This document shows, one piece after another, positions 8,296 through 16,952 of a stretch of 64,000 nucleotides of DNA. This DNA is from Lachnospiraceae bacterium UBA7196 (GTDB lineage Bacteria; Bacillota; Clostridia; Lachnospirales; Lachnospiraceae), in NCBI GenBank assembly GCA_002490835.1, contig DKUU01000037.1, forward strand, positions 30,417 to 94,416, in the 5' to 3' direction. The translations under genes and the position numbers were made by a program. How positions within the stretch are numbered: the first letter of the stretch is position 1; every line of letters begins with the position of its first letter. Under the pieces are notes generated by a model. That model did not search any database. It was not told where the DNA came from and worked only from the letters and a program-made list of their open reading frames with translations.

Positions 8296-8898
8296 TTATC
8301 GGTAAGACAGTGCCTTCATCATATTCAGATAGGCGCAGCTCTCGTCGTAGAGCATGTCGGGATGGAAGGAAGCATCCTCAAAATGCGCGTTCATCAGGCC
8401 GCTTAAGGTATAGGTGAGCATCTGGTCCAGCTTCTCATAATCGACCTCGGCTTTAAAACGCGAGCGGTCGGCCTGATTCTTTAAGACAGCCTGCACGTCG
8501 CTCAGCACATTTCTCTGCCGCTCGATGGCGACCAGAGCCTCGCTCACATCCTCACGACGGCAGCGGTCCAGAAACTGCTGCATGTAGGGATAATTTTTGA
8601 GGACCTGCAGTCTGGCGTACTCCATCAGTCTGCGAATTTCAAAATAATCTTGTTCTGTGGAGGAGACTGCGCCGGTCAACTCAAGCTTCATAAAGCGTAC
8701 GCTGTAATCAAAGAGGAAGCTGTAAAGGCCCAGCTTACTCCCAAAATAGTGAAACAATAATCCCTTGCTGATGCCGGCCTCAACCACGATGTCATCAGTA
8801 CTGGCATGTTTGTAGCCGCCCTGCGCGAATACTTTTAAAGCGGCATTGATCATGCGGTCCTGTTTTTCTTTTTTCAGATCAAAAAATTTTTCGTTCAT
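8296..8898 (-). CDS. TetR/AcrR family transcriptional regulator
   Basis: A 200-residue protein. The N-terminus (residues ~13-60) has the TetR helix-turn-helix: ALKVFAQGGYKHASTDDI followed by AGISKGLLFHYFGSK, the classic recognition helix ending in YxFGSK. The rest is the helical ligand-binding and dimerisation domain, too variable to predict a ligand. A palindrome TGACC-N5-GGTCA lies 25 bp before the start codon and is the likely self-operator. The gene converges on the MocR gene and is divergent from the acidic membrane protein at 9165; no efflux pump sits directly next to it, so the regulon may be elsewhere. Confidence 0.88.
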   Translation of the reverse strand: MNEKFFDLKKEKQDRMINAALKVFAQGGYKHASTDDIVVEAGISKGLLFHYFGSKLGLYSFLFDYSVRFMKLELTGAVSSTEQDYFEIRRLMEYARLQVLKNYPYMQQFLDRCRREDVSEALVAIERQRNVLSDVQAVLKNQADRSRFKAEVDYEKLDQMLTYTLSGLMNAHFEDASFHPDMLYDESCAYLNMMKALSYR

Positions 8899-8922
8899 AA
8901 CTTCCCCAACTTCTACATAAAT

Positions 8923-8937
8923 TGACCTTTTTGGTCA
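8923..8937. promoter_or_regulatory. TetR-type operator palindrome
   Basis: TGACC-TTTTT-GGTCA, a perfect inverted repeat with 5-bp centre, 25 bp upstream of the TetR start codon. This matches the short palindromes bound by TetR dimers and suggests autoregulation. Confidence 0.6.
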
Positions 8938-9080
8938 GATTTTACTATAGCACAATAGAGCGCGGGATTCAATGTTATGTGGAAAACTAGTTTTAAGAAA
9001 ATTTTTGAATACAAGATGTTGTGGTCAAAATGTGGAATTGGTAAATTTTTCTGATTTTTTATACATAATCTCTTTTCATT

Positions 9081-9108
9081 TTTACAAAATAGTATTAGTA
9101 TATATAAT
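9081..9108 (+). promoter_or_regulatory. promoter for the acidic membrane protein
   Basis: TTTACA (9081-9086), 16-bp spacer, TATAAT (9103-9108), in an AT-rich region between the divergent TetR gene and the start at 9165. Confidence 0.6.
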
Positions 9109-9164
9109 ATATAGATGCGGTGCTGGCGTTAGAAAAAAGTGCGGATAGGTAAAGGAGAACACTG

Positions 9165-9593
9165 ATGGCAAAAAAATTTGGTAAGGTATTGTTACTGACA
9201 GCGGCTCTTAGCGCCGTAGCGGGCGGGGCTTACTACTACTTAAAGGGTAAGGATGCGCTCATGGACGATGATTTTTATGACGACGATGATTTTGACAATT
9301 TTGACGAGGATCTTGGGGAGAGCGATTCCGACCGCAATTATGTGAATCTGGATCTGAATAAGGCGGAAGCGTCTGAGGAAGCTGGCGATAAGAGCGATGC
9401 CGCGGCCAACAGCGAAGACGGTAAGGCTGATCTTAAGGAAAGCGTGCAGGCTGTGAAGGAAGATTTTAAGGAAGGCATTCAGGCTGCGAAGGCTGAGGCG
9501 GAGGACAAGATCGTCGGCGGTGCAAAGAAGGTCGAGGAGTTCTTTGACGACGAGGATGATGACGACGACAGCGACGATTACATGAACGAATAG
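9165..9593 (+). CDS. membrane-anchored, highly acidic protein of unknown function
   Basis: A 142-residue protein. Residues ~5-25 form a hydrophobic segment (VLLLTAALSAVAGGAYYYL) after a lysine-rich start, either an uncleaved anchor or a signal helix. The remainder is strikingly acidic: a DDDFYDDDDFDNFDEDLGE block, a helical middle with repeated ExVQAxKEDFKEGIQAAK heptads, and a second D/E tract (FFDDEDDDDDSDD) near the end. There is no cysteine or lipobox. The AAAGGAG ribosome site, dedicated promoter and strong terminator mark a real single-gene transcript. Similar acidic anchored proteins occur in Lachnospiraceae as hypotheticals. I do not recognise a function; ion binding or envelope surface charge are guesses. 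Confidence 0.75.
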   Translation: MAKKFGKVLLLTAALSAVAGGAYYYLKGKDALMDDDFYDDDDFDNFDEDLGESDSDRNYVNLDLNKAEASEEAGDKSDAAANSEDGKADLKESVQAVKEDFKEGIQAAKAEAEDKIVGGAKKVEEFFDDEDDDDDSDDYMNE

Positions 9594-9614
9594 AAAGCGA
9601 GCTATAAAGTAAAA

Positions 9615-9651
9615 AAGAAGACATCTGCCTGCGGCGGGTGTCTTCTTTTTT
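9615..9651 (+). terminator. intrinsic terminator
   Basis: AAGAAGACA (9615-9623) pairs with TGTCTTCTT (9639-9647), with CTGCC/GGCGG-type inner pairs, followed by a T-run. The A-run on the left side makes it usable from the minus strand as well, where the DUF6062 gene ends. Confidence 0.85.
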
Positions 9652-9677
9652 GATATTAATCCTGAATCGGCAGTTTT

Positions 9678-10439
9678 TCAGCGGTTTGCCTGATACGGCG
9701 GATCGGCGGGATAGCCGCCCTTAAGCTTCTGCATACCGCGCTGGATGGCGTCTTTTGAGTTTTTCCAGTCGGCGTCCTTATTGCGGTAGTCGAATTTCTC
9801 CACCAGCCACGAGACATCTTCTGACAGACGTGTCATATTTTCTTCCATCAGTGGGAATACCATATCGTAGAAGTCTTTTTTCTCTTTTTCGCCCAGCCGG
9901 CTGTCCGCAGCTTCGCACAGATCGCCAAAATGGTGGAGGCAGAAACCTTTGCTTTTTTTCACTTTCTCCCGGAAGTCGGCGTCTCTTTTAAACATCACGA
10001 AAAAGGTGTCCAGATAACGGTCGTAGGTGTCCGCGTAACGTTTGCAGATATAGCAGGAAGCTTCCTTTTCGGCCACCCAGATGCCGATGGGATTGGTGCG
10101 GTCAGTCTGCTTTTTAAGCAGGTCTTTGAAGGAGGACTTTGCGGGTTTGAAGCCTTTGATCTGCTCATGCAGCTCGCGGTTCATCCGCTGGTAGTGCGTC
10201 TTTAAGATCCATGCGTTTCCCAGCGTATTGCCGTAATCAAACATTTTTTTGAAGTGGTTCCGGCAAAAACCGGCCTTGTCTGTCTGCTCCCTGACATCGC
10301 TCTCCATATAGGAGGAACCGGAACCTAAGACGAAATCCAAAAGATCCTGTTCCACATTGCGTTCGATAAAGCAGAAGGGGCATTCGTCCTGCGCGTTCAT
10401 TGCGTCGTTTAAAGGGATCGTGTAGAGTTGTTCTTTCAT
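9678..10439 (-). CDS. DUF6062 family protein (cysteine-rich, probable metal binding)
   Basis: A 253-residue soluble protein with four cysteine/histidine clusters in order: CPFCFIE (~20), GFCRNHF (~58), CYICKRY (~130) and GFCLHHFG (~167). The spacing CxxC, CxxxH, CxxC, CxxHH suggests two zinc or iron sites. The pattern matches the DUF6062 family, common in clostridia and annotated as hypothetical. The ATG at 10439 has a GGAGAAC ribosome site just upstream (AAAAGGAGAACTTC on the minus strand). It converges with the acidic protein gene and shares its terminator region. No pathway can be assigned. Confidence 0.75.
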   Translation of the reverse strand: MKEQLYTIPLNDAMNAQDECPFCFIERNVEQDLLDFVLGSGSSYMESDVREQTDKAGFCRNHFKKMFDYGNTLGNAWILKTHYQRMNRELHEQIKGFKPAKSSFKDLLKKQTDRTNPIGIWVAEKEASCYICKRYADTYDRYLDTFFVMFKRDADFREKVKKSKGFCLHHFGDLCEAADSRLGEKEKKDFYDMVFPLMEENMTRLSEDVSWLVEKFDYRNKDADWKNSKDAIQRGMQKLKGGYPADPPYQANR

Positions 10440-10612
10440 GAAGTTCTCCTTTTCTCAGGCTGGATATTACCTGCGCAGCCATGTTTCATGATAAAAATCA
10501 TTTCATCCGCTTCCATTGTCTCATTTTTGTTTCCATGGGTCAAGCAAATGTGTTTGTATGTTCATTTGACCTCCAAATCAGGGCCAAAGGATTTTCTTTC
10601 AGCATGACTGCA

Positions 10613-10641
10613 TTGCTATCCGGCTGACAGTATGGTACAAT
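10613..10641 (+). promoter_or_regulatory. promoter for the HAD phosphatase gene
   Basis: TTGCTA (10613-10618), 17-bp spacer, TACAAT (10636-10641), about 60 bp before the likely start codon. The rest of the 10440-10663 intergenic region shows nothing else I can support. Confidence 0.6.
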
Positions 10642-10699
10642 ATTACTATTACTATGGCGTATTGTGAAAAAAATGACTGTAAAAGGCGGTTATGTTTCA

Positions 10700-11524
10700 A
10701 TGTCCCTGTATAAACTTCCCGAAATCAATGAAGACAGAGAGGCTGTACTCGCGAAGACAGACTGCTTTGCCTTGGATATGGACGGCACGATCTATCTGGG
10801 AGAACAGTGGATTGATGGCGCGCGGGAGTTTCTGGAGCGCATCGAAGCTACCGGGAGAAATTATGTCTTTGTGACCAACAACTCTTCCAAGAACGCGGCG
10901 GTTTATGTGGAGAAGCTTGCGCGGATGGGGCTTTTTGTAGGAGAGGAAAAGATCGTTACGTCGGGACAGGCGACGATCTGTTATCTGAAACAGAACTTTG
11001 CCGGCAAAAAGGTCTTCCTGCTGGGGAACGACCTGCTGCGTGAGGAGTTTTTGCAGGCGGGCATTGTTTTGGAGGAGGAGGCCCCCGATGTGGTGGTGAC
11101 AGCCTTTGATACTTCGCTCACCTATCGCAAGCTGTGTCAGGTGTGTGATCATGTGCGGGCAGGGCTTCCCTATCTGGCGACCCATCCGGATTATAACTGC
11201 CCCACGGAGGACGGATTTATCCCTGATGTCGGAGCGATCCACGCCTTCATCCATGCGTCGGCATTCCGTTATCCGGATCGGGTGATCGGCAAGCCGAACG
11301 AGGACATCATCCAGTACTTGACTACACGGGTCAATACAGAGCGGGGCCGCATCGCGATGGTGGGAGACAGACTTTACACGGATATCGCCGCAGGCGTAAA
11401 CCATGGATTAAAAAGCGTACTTGTGTTGAGCGGCGAGGCCTCTTTGGAGGATGCGCGCAGGTCTGATGTAAAGCCGCATCTGATCTTTTCGTCGGTGCGG
11501 GAAATGATTCCGTTTTTATCATAA
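10700..11524 (+). CDS. HAD-IIA family hydrolase (NagD/AraL-like phosphatase)
   Basis: A 274-residue cytoplasmic hydrolase. Motif I is DMDGTIYLG (nucleophile and acid/base aspartates), motif II VFVTNNSSK (typical of the NagD/4-nitrophenylphosphatase group), then the C2a cap, GKPNEDI with the motif III lysine, and motif IV MVGDRLYTDIAAG. These enzymes remove phosphate from small metabolites such as nucleoside monophosphates, sugar phosphates or phosphoglycolate. ATG 10700 is preferred, with AAGGCGG about 10 bases upstream; GTG 10664 and ATG 10673 are in frame and possible. It is monocistronic. Confidence 0.88.
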   Translation: MSLYKLPEINEDREAVLAKTDCFALDMDGTIYLGEQWIDGAREFLERIEATGRNYVFVTNNSSKNAAVYVEKLARMGLFVGEEKIVTSGQATICYLKQNFAGKKVFLLGNDLLREEFLQAGIVLEEEAPDVVVTAFDTSLTYRKLCQVCDHVRAGLPYLATHPDYNCPTEDGFIPDVGAIHAFIHASAFRYPDRVIGKPNEDIIQYLTTRVNTERGRIAMVGDRLYTDIAAGVNHGLKSVLVLSGEASLEDARRSDVKPHLIFSSVREMIPFLS

Positions 11525-11624
11525 AGAGGTTTGGCAGATATGCCGATTTATATGATAAGCGAAGTCGCGGTCTGAGTACGAAAGTTTTCGGATATCGTGG
11601 AAACAGGGCGGAATAAAAAGGAGT

Positions 11625-11690
11625 AGTGGAAGATTAAAAAATCGCACTGAGGTGCTGATTTTTCAATCGAAAAAAGCTCCGGTATGGAGG
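11625..11690 (+). promoter_or_regulatory. hairpin leader ending in the GCTCCGG(N)ATGGAGG ribosome-site motif (short variant)
   Basis: A stem formed by GATTAAAAAATCGCAC and GTGCTGATTTTTCAATC (about 11632-11668) is followed by CGAAAAAAGCTCCGGTATGGAGG (to 11690). Its outer stem and the end motif match the two long repeats at 16819 and 27645, with the second and third hairpins missing. GGAGG 11686-11690 is the ribosome site of the EAL gene; CTCC at 11677-11680 can pair with it. Confidence 0.55.
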
Positions 11691-11695
11691 TAACC

Positions 11696-13615
11696 ATGAA
11701 TATACAGGCGCAAATGTGCGGCATGATTTTACTTAGTATCATGATCGTATTTTACGCAAGGTACAAATCCCTGCGGCTTGGTACGCAGATCGCGTTTCAA
11801 GTACTGATGGCGGGGATGCTGCTGTGTATCTTTTTCGATATGCTTTCCATTTTTGGAATCGTCAGATTGATGAAATATCACAGGCTTTTAGTCTATGGGA
11901 TCTGTAAAGCCTATCTGATGACGATCGTGCTGGTGGCGCTTTTGGGATTTTTGTACGAATGTGCGGATGTCTATGCGGGGCAGAAAAGATTCTGGCGGGT
12001 GACTTTTTTTGGGTGCGTCGCTTATCTGGCGGAGTGTATTGTGATCGGCAGTCTGTCGCTCGGCGTTTATAGGATGGGCAGGGTGGTGTACACGGCGGGA
12101 CCGGCCGTCCTGTCGACCTATGTCTTTGCGGGCAGTTTTATCATTTCTAATATTATATTTACGATCCGCAAGCGCAGGCAGGGCAATCCCAGAAGAACGA
12201 ATGTGATCCTGCTCTGGATGTGTCTGTGGTGTATGGCGGCAGTGACGCAGTTTTTGAATAATGAACTGCTGCTTGTGGGATATGCGGGCGCGTTAGGCAT
12301 CCTGATCATCTTTTTTAGACTGGAGAATCCGGAATATTTGACCGATCGGGTCACCGGACTCTACAATCATGACGCATTGCTGCTCTATGCCAAAAAGTTA
12401 TATAATACAGAGAAAGAATTTTCGGTGATGTCGGTATGGTGGAATCTGGGTCTTAGTCAGGCCGACGACGGGGCAAGGGAGCAGGCGGTAATGCAGGCTT
12501 TTGCCAAGAGACTGCCTAAGTTTGCGCACACCAAAGTCTTTAAGATGGCGGATGATGAAGTATGGCTGATTTTTGAATCGATGGAAGATGCAGAGAATAC
12601 CGTGGAAAAAGTGCGGAGTTTTGTAGAGTATGGCAGAAGAGAACTCGGCGGTATGGCGCAGACGGAGTATATCTATATGCCGGACACCACACTGGTGAGC
12701 GACTATCAGGAGATGGTCTACCTGATGCAGTACGCCAGATGGAAGAGCCGCGATCATGGTGCGTCGAACTTCAGGCGCGTAGACAGTGAGTTTTTGGAGC
12801 AGATGCGGCAGGAAAAACGCATGGAGAAGATGCTTGAGGACGCTATGCAGGACGATCGGATCGAAGTGTTCTACCAGCCTATCTTTTCTACGAGGGAGAA
12901 AAAGTTTGTGAGCGCGGAAGCCTTGGTCCGCATGCGGGATGAGGAAGGGAAACTGGTGCCGCCGGGTGCCTTTATCCCTGTGGCGGAGGCAAACGGCAAG
13001 ATACTGCAGCTGGGGGAGATCGTTTTTGACAAGGTGTGCCGTTTCTTTACCAGAGAAAGTCTGGAGCAGTACGGACTGCATTATATAGAAGTAAACCTGT
13101 CGGTGATCCAGTGCGGTTATCCGGAACTGGCGGACGATTATATAGCGATCATGGAGAAGCATCAGATCGATCCGCAGTATATCAATCTGGAGATCACGGA
13201 GTCCGCTTCCATGGCGGCGAAAAAGACGCTTCTTGAAAATATGCGCAAGCTGATGGAGTACGGCGTGTATTTTTCGCTGGATGATTTCGGTACGGGACAG
13301 TCGAATCTTAATTATATCGTAGACATGCCGGTCAATATCGTGAAGTTTGACCGGGATATGAGTCAGGCCTTTTTCCGCGACGAGAAGGCAAAGTATGTGA
13401 TCAATGCCGCGATGCAGATGATCCACGGTATGAAATTAAAGATCGTCTCGGAGGGCATCGAGACCAAGGAGCAGTATCTGGCGATGGAAGAGCTGGCGAT
13501 CGACTATATTCAGGGCTATTATTTCTCAAAACCTCTTCCCGAAATGGAATTTCTGGCCTTTTTGCAGGAAAACGAGTGGCGGAATGCCGAGGCGGCGGGA
13601 GAGGCGATTTCCTAA
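11696..13615 (+). CDS. membrane c-di-GMP phosphodiesterase (EAL) with degenerate GGDEF
   Basis: A 639-residue protein. Residues 1-~205 contain about six to seven hydrophobic helices. Next is a decayed GGDEF domain (starts LTDRVTGLYNHDAL; the active-site loop reads ADDEV instead of GGDEF). The C-terminal ~260 residues are an EAL domain with all key residues visible: AEALVRM, NLSV, LEITES, DDFGTG, KFD, EGIET and QGYYFSKPL. Catalysis (c-di-GMP to pGpG) is therefore expected, while the GGDEF part should be inactive or only GTP-binding. ATG 11696 is chosen because GGAGG lies 5 bases upstream; ATG 11684 in the same frame falls inside the ribosome-site motif. It probably senses an external or membrane signal through the N-terminal helices. 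Confidence 0.9.
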   Translation: MNIQAQMCGMILLSIMIVFYARYKSLRLGTQIAFQVLMAGMLLCIFFDMLSIFGIVRLMKYHRLLVYGICKAYLMTIVLVALLGFLYECADVYAGQKRFWRVTFFGCVAYLAECIVIGSLSLGVYRMGRVVYTAGPAVLSTYVFAGSFIISNIIFTIRKRRQGNPRRTNVILLWMCLWCMAAVTQFLNNELLLVGYAGALGILIIFFRLENPEYLTDRVTGLYNHDALLLYAKKLYNTEKEFSVMSVWWNLGLSQADDGAREQAVMQAFAKRLPKFAHTKVFKMADDEVWLIFESMEDAENTVEKVRSFVEYGRRELGGMAQTEYIYMPDTTLVSDYQEMVYLMQYARWKSRDHGASNFRRVDSEFLEQMRQEKRMEKMLEDAMQDDRIEVFYQPIFSTREKKFVSAEALVRMRDEEGKLVPPGAFIPVAEANGKILQLGEIVFDKVCRFFTRESLEQYGLHYIEVNLSVIQCGYPELADDYIAIMEKHQIDPQYINLEITESASMAAKKTLLENMRKLMEYGVYFSLDDFGTGQSNLNYIVDMPVNIVKFDRDMSQAFFRDEKAKYVINAAMQMIHGMKLKIVSEGIETKEQYLAMEELAIDYIQGYYFSKPLPEMEFLAFLQENEWRNAEAAGEAIS

Positions 13616-13732
13616 GAGAGAATCCATACAAATTATCCTTGCTATTTTGGAAATACTATTGTAAGATAATGATTAAGGAAAACGATTTCCGTGGAAATTT
13701 ATTTAAATATAGCGAAAGGATTTGTAGAAGAT

Positions 13733-15238
13733 ATGAGAAAGAGCGGTGTTTTGCTGCCTGTTTCCGCCATCCCTTCCCCGTATGGAATCGGCGCATTTTC
13801 CAAAGAGGCGTATGACTTTATTGATCTGTTAGAAAAAGCAGGGCAGTCTTATTGGCAGATCCTGCCGCTTGGACCCACGGGATATGGGGATTCGCCCTAT
13901 CAGTCTTTTTCCACCTTTGCGGGAAATCCCTATTATATTGATTTAGAGGCGCTTGTCGAGGCGGGGTATCTGACGAAGAAGGACTGTGAGCAGTATGACT
14001 TCGGTGACGATGACGTCTATGTTGATTATGAAAAGATTTACCTGTCCCGCTTTAAGGTCTTAAAAAAGGCATTTTTGAACAGTGGGATTGAGAAGGACGA
14101 GGCCTATCGGCAGTTTGTGGAGGAGAACGCTTACTGGCTGAAGGACTACGCCCTTTATATGGCGGTAAAGAATGCTTTCGACGGCAAGAGCTGGGCTGAG
14201 TGGGATGAGGACATCAAGCTGCGTAAGCCGGCGGCAATGAAGAAATATGCTGAAAAATATGCGGAGGAAGTGGCCTTTTACCAGTTCCAGCAGTATCTGT
14301 TTGCAAAACAGTGGTTTGCCCTGAAAGCGTACGCGAATGAAAAGAAGATCGATATTATTGGGGACATCCCCATTTATGTGGCCTTTGACAGCTCGGATAC
14401 ATGGGCGAACCCGGAGCTTTTCCAGTTGGATCAGACGCTGACGCCTGTGGCGGTAGCCGGCTGCCCGCCTGATGCCTTTTCCGCGACAGGGCAGCTTTGG
14501 GGGAATCCGCTCTATCGCTGGGAGTATCATCAGAAGACGGATTACGAGTGGTGGATGAAGCGCATTGCTTACTGCTATCAGCTCTACGATGTGGTGCGTA
14601 TCGATCATTTCAGAGGGTTTGATGAGTATTATTCGATTCCCTATGGCGATCCTACGGCGGAATTCGGGCATTGGGAAAAGGGGCCCGGCTATGATATTTT
14701 TAGGACCATGAAGACAAAGCTGGGGAAAAAGGCCGTGATCGCGGAGGATCTCGGATTTTTGACTAAATCGGTCATTAACTTGGTGAAAAAGACCGGTTAT
14801 CCCGGTATGAAGATTTTGCAGTTTGCCTTTGATTCCCGCGAGGACAGCGATTATCTGCCGCACAACTATACAGCGAACAGCATCGTTTATACGGGGACGC
14901 ATGACAACGATACGACGCTTGGCTGGTATGACAAGCTTGCGCGCAAAGATAAAGTTTTTGCCAAGGAGTATTTGCATATCAAATCGAACAAAGATATCCA
15001 GTGGGAGTTTATCCGGGCGGCGATGGCCAGCGTGTCGGATACCTGTGTGATTCCGATGCAGGATTATCTGGGATTGGGAGCAGAGGCGCGGACGAACATC
15101 CCCTCGACTCTGGGGATCAACTGGAAGTGGCGGATGCTGCCCGGACAGTTTACCGAAGAGCTGGCGGAGCGGATCCTTGCGATGACGAAACTCTATGCGA
15201 GAATGGGACGGAAGGCGGAAAGTCCGGCAAAGAAGTAA
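13733..15238 (+). CDS. malQ: 4-alpha-glucanotransferase (amylomaltase)
   Basis: A 501-residue GH77 enzyme that disproportionates maltodextrins by moving alpha-1,4-glucan segments. The N-terminus MRKSGVLLPVSAIPSPYGIG and the block WQILPLGPTGYGDSPYQSFS are GH77 hallmarks. Catalytic regions are visible: VRIDHFRGF (nucleophile aspartate), IAEDLGF (acid/base glutamate) and TGTHDNDT (third aspartate). Family proteins start at MRKSGVL, so ATG 13733 is used rather than ATG 13691, which would add 14 unusual residues. It sits alone among unrelated genes, not in a maltose operon; a glycogen or imported maltodextrin role is likely. Confidence 0.95.
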   Translation: MRKSGVLLPVSAIPSPYGIGAFSKEAYDFIDLLEKAGQSYWQILPLGPTGYGDSPYQSFSTFAGNPYYIDLEALVEAGYLTKKDCEQYDFGDDDVYVDYEKIYLSRFKVLKKAFLNSGIEKDEAYRQFVEENAYWLKDYALYMAVKNAFDGKSWAEWDEDIKLRKPAAMKKYAEKYAEEVAFYQFQQYLFAKQWFALKAYANEKKIDIIGDIPIYVAFDSSDTWANPELFQLDQTLTPVAVAGCPPDAFSATGQLWGNPLYRWEYHQKTDYEWWMKRIAYCYQLYDVVRIDHFRGFDEYYSIPYGDPTAEFGHWEKGPGYDIFRTMKTKLGKKAVIAEDLGFLTKSVINLVKKTGYPGMKILQFAFDSREDSDYLPHNYTANSIVYTGTHDNDTTLGWYDKLARKDKVFAKEYLHIKSNKDIQWEFIRAAMASVSDTCVIPMQDYLGLGAEARTNIPSTLGINWKWRMLPGQFTEELAERILAMTKLYARMGRKAESPAKK

Positions 15239-15246
15239 AGATATTG

Positions 15247-15293
15247 TGAGCGGTGCAGGGAGCTGCAGAGTCGGTCCTTGGCGCCGCTCATTT
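15247..15293 (+). terminator. hairpin terminator after malQ
   Basis: TGAGCGGTGC (15247-15256) pairs with GCGCCGCTCA (15281-15290), followed by TTTGTT. The loop is long (24 bases) but contains its own small stem. Confidence 0.5.
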
Positions 15294-15349
15294 GTTCATT
15301 GGAGAGAGAAGAGGCAAGGCTTTACTGAGAAAGGAACCGGTGAAACGAA

Positions 15350-15856
15350 ATGGAGATAGAACGCAAATTTACCGTGACCAGACTGCCTGATGATCTGGAA
15401 TCTTATCCCTGCCGCGTCATCGAGCAGGCCTATTTAAATACTGACCCGGTTGTCAGGATCCGCAAGGAGGACGATTCCTACTACCTGACTTATAAGGGAA
15501 AGGGGCTTCTTGCCAGAGAGGAGTATAACCTCCCTCTAAATGAGGCGTCTTACTATCATCTGCGCGAAAAGGCGGACGGCAATGTGATCAGCAAAAAGCG
15601 CTATGTGATACCGATTCAGGAACCGAAATTCAATATGACATATCTGTCATCTTTAGAAAAGCCAGTTGACTCAGTTAGTCTATCCGTGGAACTGGATATT
15701 TTTGAAGCGCCTTTCGCACCGCTTGTTATTGCTGAGGTGGAGTTCCCGGATCAGGAGATGGCGGTTGCCTTTCAGCTACTTGACTGGTTTGGTCAAGATG
15801 TAACGAACGATCCTGCCTATCATAATTCGAATCTCAGCAGGCGGGAGTTTGCTTGA
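15350..15856 (+). CDS. CYTH domain protein (triphosphate tunnel metalloenzyme)
   Basis: A 168-residue protein starting MEIERKF, the ExExK motif of CYTH enzymes, followed by VVRIRKEDDSYYLTYKGKG (basic residues lining the tunnel), the SKKRYVI arginine/lysine strand, ELDIFE, and AEVEFPDQEMA with metal-binding glutamates. CYTH enzymes cleave triphosphate substrates such as inorganic tripolyphosphate or thiamine triphosphate. All tunnel motifs are present, so the protein should be active. It is short and complete. It follows malQ by ~110 bp but has a separate ribosome site. Confidence 0.88.
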   Translation: MEIERKFTVTRLPDDLESYPCRVIEQAYLNTDPVVRIRKEDDSYYLTYKGKGLLAREEYNLPLNEASYYHLREKADGNVISKKRYVIPIQEPKFNMTYLSSLEKPVDSVSLSVELDIFEAPFAPLVIAEVEFPDQEMAVAFQLLDWFGQDVTNDPAYHNSNLSRREFA

Positions 15857-15907
15857 TTGCTTCCACGGAGCTTTTTTGCGATTTAAAAAGCAGTGCATCC
15901 GTGTGCT

Positions 15908-16651
15908 TTATCGATCTTGGGATTCAGATAAAAAGGCAAGCATTTCATCTTTGCTAAGAGCATGCGCCGAGCAGGCTTTTTCGTCGTTATCGGTAATGCC
16001 CAGATCTTCTGCGAATCTTTCGTAGGACGCTTCGTCCGTCTCTTCCCCCAGATGAAAGTATTCGGTGATGCCTTCGCCGGTATAAATGTTTTTCTCGTCA
16101 TAGACAGCATTATAAACATAATTCAGGATGGGCGTATCGCTGTCGGTGAGCGTCCTGTCCTTTGCCGCCAGATAGTATGATCTCCCGTAACCGCCCTCGT
16201 CTCCGCCGCCGTTCCATCTTGCAAATTCACACAAAATCCCCGTTCGTTCAAAATAAGTCAGTTCTACCGTGCTGAGGGAATCCGCCAGACAAAAGAGGGC
16301 GTTGTCCTTTAGCGTGTAAACGGAATAAGTAAGGTAATAACTGTCGTAGATTACCAGCTCCGGAAGGTTGTCATCGTCCAGATAAATTAGGGAAAACAGC
16401 GTGTTCTCATTTGTGTTATCCGTGACGGCCTGTGCGTAGATTTTCTGATAGTCGGGAAGCTGAGTATCCGTGGCGGGCACTGCGGACTGCAATTCCGTTT
16501 CCGATTCCGGCTGTGCTAAGGTCTCTGATATCGGCGCTTGCACGGCTGAATCGACGGGAACGGAAGTCTGCGGCGGTTCACTGCCTGTGAAACCGCAGGC
16601 GGTGAGCAGGAGGAGAATGGGAAGTATGAGGGTTATTTGTTTTTTTCGCAT
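15908..16651 (-). CDS. lipoprotein of unknown function
   Basis: A 247-residue exported lipoprotein. The signal peptide MRKKQITLILPILLLLTAC ends in the lipobox LTAC with the lipid-modified cysteine at residue 19, followed by a low-complexity linker rich in S, T, P and Q (~20-65). The remaining region has aromatic-rich motifs (LIYLDDDNLPELVIYDSYY) that resemble the FDDDGxPELxI-like repeats of secreted clostridial proteins of unknown function. No enzyme motif was recognised. An SD (GGAGCTTCCC) precedes ATG 16651. It is divergent from the TetR gene at 16953. Confidence 0.7.
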   Translation of the reverse strand: MRKKQITLILPILLLLTACGFTGSEPPQTSVPVDSAVQAPISETLAQPESETELQSAVPATDTQLPDYQKIYAQAVTDNTNENTLFSLIYLDDDNLPELVIYDSYYLTYSVYTLKDNALFCLADSLSTVELTYFERTGILCEFARWNGGGDEGGYGRSYYLAAKDRTLTDSDTPILNYVYNAVYDEKNIYTGEGITEYFHLGEETDEASYERFAEDLGITDNDEKACSAHALSKDEMLAFLSESQDR

Positions 16652-16743
16652 GGGAAGCTCCTTTTCCTATCCCAATTTTAACATATTTTTTTGGATTAGA
16701 AATGAAAGTTCTGTATTTCTTTTAAAACAATTAAGATTATGCC

Positions 16744-16792
16744 TTGACAAAGCGACATATATGTCGCATAATAAAAGCGACATGAGTGTTGC
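16744..16792 (+). promoter_or_regulatory. TetR promoter with two operators
   Basis: TTGACA (16744-16749), 17-bp spacer, CATAAT (16767-16772). The spacer contains the perfect 16-bp palindrome GCGACATATATGTCGC (16752-16767); a second, imperfect copy GCGACATGAGTGTTGC lies at 16777-16792, 25 bp further. A repressor bound here would block RNA polymerase, so autoregulation by the TetR protein downstream is likely. Confidence 0.75.
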
Positions 16793-16818
16793 AAAATTGA
16801 CTTGAAAATGGAGGAAAA

Positions 16819-16947
16819 TTGAAAAATAAGTCTGATGACCTTATTTTTCGATCGCGAGTTTGTGTCGGAGCCACAAACTCGGAATCGCAGAGCAAAATTT
16901 GAGATTTTGCTCGCGTGTCGTCGCGAAAAGATGCTCCGACATGGAGG
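16819..16947 (+). repeat. 129-bp multi-hairpin leader repeat, copy 1
   Basis: Three perfect or near-perfect hairpins in a row: ATTGAAAAATAAG/CTTATTTTTCGAT, CGAGTTTGTG/CACAAACTCG and GAGCAAAAT/ATTTTGCTC, then GCTCCGACATGGAGG (16933-16947) whose GGAGG is the TetR ribosome site. Copy 2 (27645-27774) differs by about five substitutions and one indel. An ATGGAGG also flanks the left side (16808-16814). Confidence 0.8.
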
Positions 16948-16952
16948 AAAGA

